Below, piece by piece: positions 54,601-59,643 of a DNA stretch of 59,643 nucleotides. Position 1 is the first letter of the stretch, and the number at the start of each line of letters is the position of its first letter. The notes under the pieces are model-generated. The model made no database searches, was not told the DNA's origin, and worked only from the letters and a program-made list of their open reading frames with translations. The position numbers and the translations under genes are program-made. The stretch is from Streptococcus pseudopneumoniae (GTDB taxonomy: Bacteria; Bacillota; Bacilli; Lactobacillales; Streptococcaceae): NCBI RefSeq assembly GCF_001068775.1, contig NZ_JWAJ01000137.1, positions 1 through 59,643 on the forward strand, written 5' to 3'.

Positions 54601-57600
54601 ATTTGTCACTTGTTTCCAGTTTTTATCGTCATTAAAGACATGGTCTTCACTAGCTACAAAGCTTGGATTCTTAGGAACTGTTGGAGTTGCTGAACCGACA
54701 TAGTATTCGATGACATAGGATTTAGGTGCACCAACACCGTGGTCTTCGTGGAAGGCGACATTGAGATTATCAACTGAACGTTTAGACATGATACCAGAGT
54801 CACCAAAGAGAATTCCCACTGATGCTTCACTTGTACGGTTCCAGTTTGTCCAACGGTTTGCTGGTTGGTTATTATATGAGATTAGTTTGTCATTGACATT
54901 GGCTACTGAGTCGGTTGGATTTGAGTCTGATGCAAAGGCAAGTGGCAATTCTGAACCAGTCCACTGGTCAGAAATATTAGCACCAGTTTCTGTCTGTGAA
55001 GACACACGAACATGAAGTTTGGTTGGTAGTTGAGTACCTTCGACATGTCCTGTCACAGTAAACTTGCCTTCTTGTGCGTATTGGCTTGGTTCAATTGCGT
55101 CCCAAGTTACTTTAGCTGAAGAGACTTGGCCATTTGAGTGATAAGTCCGAACACTCTCTGGTAATTGAGGAGCTTCTGCAACTGGAGTTGTTACGCTCAC
55201 TTCTTCGACAGCAATGATACCTTCTACAGATACTTTTGCATGAGCCTCTTTTTCGAGCCCTTCTACTTTACCAAGAACATCAAAGCTATGGTATTTAGCA
55301 AGTTCTTCCTTAGCAACTGCTTGCCAAGTCACCTTGTGAACCTTCGGAAATCCTTTGTCGTACTCTACAGTTACTGTAGCTGGGAGACTTGGTTCTTGGT
55401 TCAAACCTGTCACGACACTAACTGGACGGATGGCTTGGACGACTTTAGCTTCAGTATTTGCTTGAATGTTCAAGTCAATCTGACCTTCTGCTCCTTCAAA
55501 TTGAGCTTTCAGAGTTACTTGACCTGGTTTGTGCAATTCAAGCATACCTTTACGAACGGCTACATCTCCCTCACCTGTAGTTGAGAAGGTAACCTTGTCA
55601 GCCTTCAAGACTGCCTGAGTACCATCTTGGTAGTGAGCCAAGACCTTGATACCGACCGTTTGGTCCTCTTTCAAAGCAGCTGCATTTTCAACTTCTAGGC
55701 TCAAACGTTCAATTTGTGGAGCCTCTTGTAGGAATTGGATAGCATAGGTTTGTAGTGGGCCACCATCATTTGGTTGAACATGGATAGTTGCTCGCATACC
55801 ATTTGCTTCATTAGCTTGAATAACTGTCACTTCTGCATTTTCAGCTGTAGCTTTAACCTCTGGCAAAGCTACGCCATAAGCAAGCTTGTGGTATTTTACA
55901 GGTTGGTCAGTTGAAAGACCTTCAACCGCTTGATCTGCCACAGTTACACTTGGAACTACTGGATTAGCAGCTTGACCTTCTGCCACTACCAAGGTCGCAG
56001 CGATTTCTTCATCTTCTAAAATACCTTTTGCTTGGATGCGAGAGCCTGGGATTGCTAGTTTAGCTTGATCTTCAGCTGCAATTTCCCACTTATCAACATC
56101 ATAGCTTGCTACAGTACCATCTGACAATACGTAGGAAACAGATTTGTCAACTGAATTTAGGTCTGTATTTGGAGCGATTCTCTTAACGACAGGCAATTCT
56201 GCTTCGAGTGCCAAGACTTCAACACGCGCTTCTACTTCACGTCCTTCTGCCACACCTTTAACAGTAACAATTCCTGGTTCGTTGATATCAACTGCTGACC
56301 ACTCTACTGGAAGTTTTGCACGACTGCCGTCACTGTAGATAAATGCCACTTTCTTAGGCATTTTTGGTGCTTGCCCGATAACTGTACGTACTTTAGGTAC
56401 TTCTGTACCTAAGACAGTTTTTTCTTCTTGGTCTTTCTTACCTGTGAAGATAGTAGTTTGAGCAGATTTCAAGAAATCAGAGTGAGCAGTCAAAGTAAAT
56501 TTACCAGCTTGCTCAGTTGATTTAACAATGACAACACCCTTACCATTGAAGGCCTTACGGATCCATGAACCGTCTGCTTGTTCTTTGTAACGCTCACGGC
56601 TAGCTTGTTCACCGTTATCCACACCGACAATTTGACCTTGACCATGCAACTGGAAGCGCACAAGGTTGTTAGCTGTAGGAACTACATTACCAGCCTGGTC
56701 AACGATTTCATAGTAAATATAAGTGAGGTCTTTCCCGTCTGCTGCGATAGCATGTTCTTCTTTCACTAAGCGAACACCTGCAGGCTCTCCAGCAGTCGTA
56801 ATCTTATCACGAGCAATTTCATTACCTGCTTCATCACGAGCAACTGCTTCCAAAGTTCCAGCTTCGAAAGCAACCTTCCACTCAAGGTAAAGTTCCTTGG
56901 CATTGGCACCTTCTTGGTAAGTACGTCCATCACTAGTTTGTTTTTTGTTAAATGTCTTCTTGCCTAGAGATTCACCGTTCAAGAATAACTCAACACTTGC
57001 AGCGTTAGAGTAGGCACGAACAGGAATCTTACCATCTGCATCCGCTACGTTAGCTTTCAGAGTAGGATCTTCCCAGTTCCAGTGAGGAAGCAGGTGAACC
57101 ATTGGTTTCTTCTGAGCAGAAACCCATTGGCTTTGATACAAGAAGTAGTCATGTTTTGGAATACCAGCTGTATCTACGATACCAAAGTAAGAACTTTTAA
57201 CTGGTGTTTGGTTTTGGTTGTGCCATGGAGTAGGCTCACCAATATAGTCAGTACCTGTCCAGATGAACTGACCTGCATAGCCTGCATTGTCACGGTCAAA
57301 AGTCCAAGATGCAGTTGCTGTTTTACCCCAACCAACACGGTCATTACCGTAGTCTGACTGCTCGTAATTACGGTAAGCCTGATTGCTATGAACTAGCTCA
57401 CTCTCTGGACGGAAATAGCTTCCACGTGTACGAGTTGCAGAAGAAGTTTCTGATCCGTAAATCAACCAGTTTGGATGTTTAGCACGCAGTTTCTTGTAGT
57501 TGTCTTCTGAATAGTTAAATCCAACCGCATCCAGTTCGTCAGCGATTTTTTCATGACCACCACTACCATCACCGAAACGGAATTTATCTGCTCCCATAGT

Positions 57601-59376
57601 GACATAGCGTGTCTTATCAACGTCCTTGATGACCTTGACCAAACGCTTAACAGTCGCTAGAGAATGTGGATCTCCTGAAGCTTCACCGATTTCATTACCG
57701 ATAGACCACATGAAGATAGCTGGGTTGTTCTTGCCTCTTTCGACCATGGTACGCAAGTCAAAATCAGACCATTTTTCACCTTTTTTAGCTTCTGGGTGAG
57801 TGGCATCTTTTTCAAAGAAACGGCCGTAGTCGTACTGTTTCTTACCACCATACCAAGTATCAAAGGCTTCTTCTTGGACCAACAAACCTAGTTCTGCAGC
57901 AATCTGCAAAGTTTGCTCACTAGCTGGGTTGTGGGTTGTACGGATAGAGTTCACACCCATATCCTTCATCTGTTTCAGACGACGGTATTCTGCCTTATAG
58001 TTTTCTTCAGCTCCTAGAGCTCCGTGGTCATGGTGAAGAGAAACTCCATGGAATTTAATGCGTTCACCATTCAAAGAGAAGCCTTCATTTGGTGTCCAGT
58101 TATAGTAACGGTAACCAAACAAGTCCTTCTTAGCATCGACCAATTGACCATCACGATAAACACGAGTCACCAACTCATAAAGGGCAGGCTTGTCATTAAG
58201 GACTGTCCAAAGTTTGGGTTTCTCAACTTGCAAAATAGCATTTAGACTAGTAGATTGATGAGCTTTCAAGACTTGGCTATCTGTACGAACCACGTCCGTT
58301 ACAGCCTGACCATTTCGTTCGATAATTTGGTATTCAGCAAGAATTTCATGATCTTTGTCATCTGTATTGACAATCTTACTTGTTACATGAGTATCAACCT
58401 TACCATTTTGTTGTTTTTCAAGGTCTGGTGTTAAGATAGTTGTTCCATTTTTCTCAGCATGAACCTTATCTGTGACTTGAAGGGTAACATCGCGGTAAAT
58501 ACCACTTCCTGAGTACCAACGGCTACTTGGTTGTTTATTAACCGCATGTACAGCTACGACATTTTCACGACCGTCTTTATTGAGATAATCAGTGATGTCA
58601 TAAGAGAATTGGTTGTAACCATTTGGATAGTGACCAACTAGCTGACCGTTTACATAGACTTGCGAATCCATATAAACACCATCAAAGACTAGGTGAACAT
58701 TCTTGTTAAGGTCTTTTTCGTCTAGTTTAAAAGTCTTGCGATACCAAGCATACCCACCATTCAGTTGTCCACCTTCGTTTTGGGCAGGTGACTGATGGTC
58801 GAAGTCGTTATAGATACTCCAGTCGTGAGGGAGGTCTAATTTCTTCCAACTTGATACATCGGCATCTGGCTTGATGGCGTCGTTGGCATTAGCATTGAGT
58901 TTAAAATGCCAGTTTTGGTTAAATTCTACTTTACGGTCCTCAACCAATTGATTTACCTCCTCGCTGGTAGCCGGTTTTAGGTACGGTTTTTCCGTTTGAG
59001 AAGATTGATCTTGAGTAATTACTTGAGGTTTCTTATCTAGCATGGAATCCTCTTTTTTGTCAGAGTCTGATTGTAGAGTTTGATCGTCCTGTGTTTTTTC
59101 AACTTCATGAGCTGGTGTAGCAACTTCACTTGCAGCTGATTCGGTTGATGCTGGCTGTTCTGGACTTCTTGTTTCACCAAGTTCCTCTTTATGAGAATCA
59201 TCCTCTACTTTTTCTGTAGCAACTGCAATTGGAGTTTCATCAGCTGAAACTGGGTTTACACCAGCTACTCTTGCTCCAAATAAGACTGAGCAAGTACCGA
59301 TGACTACAGAGCAAGTTCCAACGGTAAATTTTCGGATACTATACACTCTTTTTCGATTCCAATGATCTTTTCCCAT
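51604..59376 (-). CDS. bgaA: Cell wall-anchored beta-galactosidase BgaA
   Basis: A 2590-residue surface enzyme. The YSIRK signal peptide spans residues 12-45, and LPETG lies at 2557-2561 with a membrane tail, so sortase A attaches it to the wall. Residues about 150-920 form the GH2 module, with acid/base Glu562 in SIGNEIGE and nucleophile Glu643 in YGSETSS. Bacterial Ig-like units follow, then two modules resembling galactose-binding CBM71 (about 1464-1640 and 1812-1994, each with RWTNW) and a G5-like unit (about 2092-2164). Residues from about 2173 to 2530 are VPEY/VPEF repeats. It trims terminal beta-1,4-galactose from host glycans and acts as an adhesin. AGGA precedes the start. The repeat region makes it longer than the 2233 residues I recall for a pneumococcal copy. 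Confidence 0.97.
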   Translation of the reverse strand: MGKDHWNRKRVYSIRKFTVGTCSVVIGTCSVLFGARVAGVNPVSADETPIAVATEKVEDDSHKEELGETRSPEQPASTESAASEVATPAHEVEKTQDDQTLQSDSDKKEDSMLDKKPQVITQDQSSQTEKPYLKPATSEEVNQLVEDRKVEFNQNWHFKLNANANDAIKPDADVSSWKKLDLPHDWSIYNDFDHQSPAQNEGGQLNGGYAWYRKTFKLDEKDLNKNVHLVFDGVYMDSQVYVNGQLVGHYPNGYNQFSYDITDYLNKDGRENVVAVHAVNKQPSSRWYSGSGIYRDVTLQVTDKVHAEKNGTTILTPDLEKQQNGKVDTHVTSKIVNTDDKDHEILAEYQIIERNGQAVTDVVRTDSQVLKAHQSTSLNAILQVEKPKLWTVLNDKPALYELVTRVYRDGQLVDAKKDLFGYRYYNWTPNEGFSLNGERIKFHGVSLHHDHGALGAEENYKAEYRRLKQMKDMGVNSIRTTHNPASEQTLQIAAELGLLVQEEAFDTWYGGKKQYDYGRFFEKDATHPEAKKGEKWSDFDLRTMVERGKNNPAIFMWSIGNEIGEASGDPHSLATVKRLVKVIKDVDKTRYVTMGADKFRFGDGSGGHEKIADELDAVGFNYSEDNYKKLRAKHPNWLIYGSETSSATRTRGSYFRPESELVHSNQAYRNYEQSDYGNDRVGWGKTATASWTFDRDNAGYAGQFIWTGTDYIGEPTPWHNQNQTPVKSSYFGIVDTAGIPKHDYFLYQSQWVSAQKKPMVHLLPHWNWEDPTLKANVADADGKIPVRAYSNAASVELFLNGESLGKKTFNKKQTSDGRTYQEGANAKELYLEWKVAFEAGTLEAVARDEAGNEIARDKITTAGEPAGVRLVKEEHAIAADGKDLTYIYYEIVDQAGNVVPTANNLVRFQLHGQGQIVGVDNGEQASRERYKEQADGSWIRKAFNGKGVVIVKSTEQAGKFTLTAHSDFLKSAQTTIFTGKKDQEEKTVLGTEVPKVRTVIGQAPKMPKKVAFIYSDGSRAKLPVEWSAVDINEPGIVTVKGVAEGREVEARVEVLALEAELPVVKRIAPNTDLNSVDKSVSYVLSDGTVASYDVDKWEIAAEDQAKLAIPGSRIQAKGILEDEEIAATLVVAEGQAANPVVPSVTVADQAVEGLSTDQPVKYHKLAYGVALPEVKATAENAEVTVIQANEANGMRATIHVQPNDGGPLQTYAIQFLQEAPQIERLSLEVENAAALKEDQTVGIKVLAHYQDGTQAVLKADKVTFSTTGEGDVAVRKGMLELHKPGQVTLKAQFEGAEGQIDLNIQANTEAKVVQAIRPVSVVTGLNQEPSLPATVTVEYDKGFPKVHKVTWQAVAKEELAKYHSFDVLGKVEGLEKEAHAKVSVEGIIAVEEVSVTTPVAEAPQLPESVRTYHSNGQVSSAKVTWDAIEPSQYAQEGKFTVTGHVEGTQLPTKLHVRVSSQTETGANISDQWTGSELPLAFASDSNPTDSVANVNDKLISYNNQPANRWTNWNRTSEASVGILFGDSGIMSKRSVDNLNVAFHEDHGVGAPKSYVIEYYVGSATPTVPKNPSFVASEDHVFNDDKNWKQVTNLKAPDQVRAGEMTHFSFDKVNTYAVRIRMVRPDGKWGTSITELQIFSKQVAAAKKAQAQIQVDGKDLPNFNPGLTDYYLEASQGKVPAVTASVTENGIATVVPSVREGDPVRVVVVKAENGDILGEYRLHFTTDKDLLTSKPITATKASRLVAKGQALELPAKVPVYFTGKDGYEVKDLAVDWEEVPAENLTKAGEFTVHGRVLGTDLSAEVAVRVTDKLGENLSDNPDFDDDSNRSFASATNDIDPNSRDRVDYVNDGSDDESHRWTNWSATPSSNPEVSVGVIFRENGQIVERSVAEGKIRFFADGGTDAPSKLVLERYVGPEFDSPEYYSNYQPYDPGHPFNTPSNWEKVEYRADQEIQAGTDIHVTFAPVKAKAMRWRMDRKADKKGVAITEMAFIAPSEAPKDNTASKLLVDGRELADFSKARVDYQVTYSGTRPKVTVEAGENVAATVVDSGDDKLPVLVRLVSESGKNVKEYRIQLTKDEVETAKAEPAVQEALPSLEVVEEAISFKSIKQDDPTLPEGETRVTQVGREGKERILTEVAVDGSRTEKLREVVEAAQDEIVLVGTKKEVSGKTDPAIHEVPEFTGGVNGAEAAVHEVPEYAGAIGTAGDEPAPVVEVPEYTGAIGTAGDEPAPVVEVPEYTGAIGTAGDEPAPIVEVPEYTGAIGTAGDEPAPVVEVPEFKGGVNAVEAVVHEAPEYTESIGTAGDEPAPVVEVPEFEGGVNAVEAAVHEVLEYTGAIGAAGEATIHEVPEFKGGVNAVEAVVHEAPEYTEAIGTAGDEPAPVVEVPEFKGGVNAVEAAVHEVPEYTEAIGTAGDEAAPVVEIPEFKGGVNAVEAAVHEVPEYTEAIGTVGDEPAPVVEVPEFEGGVNAVEAAKNEVPEFTGSVNGAEASIHEVSEFTGGVNGEEAAVQEVSPEYTGGVNGVEGAIHEVPEYKDEQSLVALAMSQDKTYQAPASRQNILPETGTKENATLATAGVVGALLGMFAMGKKKENE
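51790..52860 (-). repeat. Repeat region of bgaA
   Basis: From 52558 to 52797 four almost identical 60-bp units follow one another, each encoding a copy of VPEYTGAIGTAGDEPAPVVE. Below 52558 longer mosaic units alternate VPEFKGGVNAVEAAVHE with VPEYTEAIGTAGDEPAPVVE. All units keep the reading frame. Such arrays change length by slippage or recombination and form the stalk that lifts the enzyme through the wall. Confidence 0.9.
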
Positions 59377-59392
59377 AAGATCCTTCTCATAT

Positions 59393-59426
59393 TCGTAACC
59401 GCTTCTATTTTTGTGTAAGCGCTCTA
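59393..59426 (-). promoter_or_regulatory. cre-like sites upstream of bgaA
   Basis: TGTAAGCGCTCTA (59414-59426) has the AAGCGCTT-type core of a cre site, and TCGTAACCGCTTCT (59393-59406) is a second, weaker match, both within 50 bases of the start codon. A TATAAA -10 lies farther upstream near 59460. This fits carbon catabolite control of a glycan-degrading enzyme. Confidence 0.5.
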
Positions 59427-59584
59427 CTTTTTCAGTAGTATTTTGCTTCCATTTTATAAAATAATATAAGAAACTTCAATACTGGCAGCATAAAAATCAT
59501 ACTTTTGATTCTTTTTTCTATAATTTGTAGAAAAGTTTAAAAATCTGAATGTACATTTAGTGAATGGTTTTACTAAAAAAGGCG

Positions 59585-59628
59585 GTGGGACAGAAATCGA
59601 TAGACAAAGTCTCGATTTCGTAGTCCCA
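59585..59628. repeat. Dispersed hairpin repeat (copy 2)
   Basis: GTGGGACAGAAATCGATAGA and its imperfect complement ATTTCGTAGTCCCA frame a short loop. The same sequence, in the opposite orientation, lies at 16820-16866. The gap 59470-59580 holds only AT-rich sequence. Confidence 0.65.
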
Positions 59629-59643
59629 GCCTCGCGAGGATGA

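Overview
The window comes from a low-GC Firmicute and almost certainly from a streptococcus of the mitis group (S. mitis, S. pneumoniae, S. pseudopneumoniae or a close relative). The evidence is the pyruvate oxidase SpxB, the CopY-CupA-CopA copper operon, a giant LPXTG-anchored BgaA-type beta-galactosidase with a YSIRK signal peptide, several BOX elements, and gene order that I recognise from pneumococcus. Most genes lie on the minus strand. No rRNA, tRNA, CRISPR array, intact transposase or prophage gene was seen.

Layout. 0.1-5.8 kb holds housekeeping genes: a DUF1803 protein, a papain-like hydrolase, ppaC, a GIY-YIG protein, a tRNA1(Val) methyltransferase, an S1 RNA-binding protein, a HAD-cyclophilin fusion and a GNAT gene broken by one nonsense codon. 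5.8-7.2 kb is rpsF-ssb-rpsR followed by a degenerate array of terminators. 7.2-12.8 kb is a CBS/ACT protein and the branched-chain amino acid importer livJHMGF, with a CodY-like box at livJ. 12.8-15.7 kb holds ylbG-like, clpP (CtsR box), upp, a dCMP deaminase and a TetR regulator divergent from a DegV/FakB protein. 15.8-19.1 kb is a plus-strand run: degV, a flavoprotein, DUF1697 and NUDIX. 19.3-21.6 kb is a TipA-like MerR regulator, with a well-placed internal start for its ligand-binding domain, divergent from a sodium:neurotransmitter-type symporter. 21.7-27.8 kb holds manA, a 6-phospho-beta-glucosidase, small membrane and VOC proteins, and spxB. 28.1-31.2 kb is the copper operon. 31.3-34.3 kb is a polar amino acid ABC importer. 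34.4-39.7 kb is an accessory block: a 1199-aa surface protein with seven G5-like repeats and a CAP domain, two unrecognised membrane proteins, and a small XRE regulator across a perfect palindrome. 39.9-41.5 kb is pyrF-pyrE with a PyrR attenuator. 41.5-45.2 kb is murD-murG-divIB. 45.3-50.7 kb holds two ABC systems; the second follows a decayed small secreted-peptide gene. 51.6-59.4 kb is bgaA.

How it fits together. Several units serve sugar and pyruvate metabolism under probable CcpA control (spxB, bgaA, and the ABC cassette at 50 kb all have cre-like sites). Others serve amino acid uptake (liv with a CodY box, and the polar amino acid importer), copper efflux, pyrimidine supply (pyrF-pyrE, upp, dCMP deaminase) and cell-wall synthesis and division (murD-murG-divIB).

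The most unusual parts are the CAP/G5 operon with its XRE regulator and palindrome, an 85-bp structured element at 51.2 kb that explains no neighbouring gene, the nested TipAS-like translation start, and the rpsF/acuB neighbourhood. In the pneumococcal genome I remember, those two genes lie on opposite replichores, which suggests an ori/ter-symmetric inversion.
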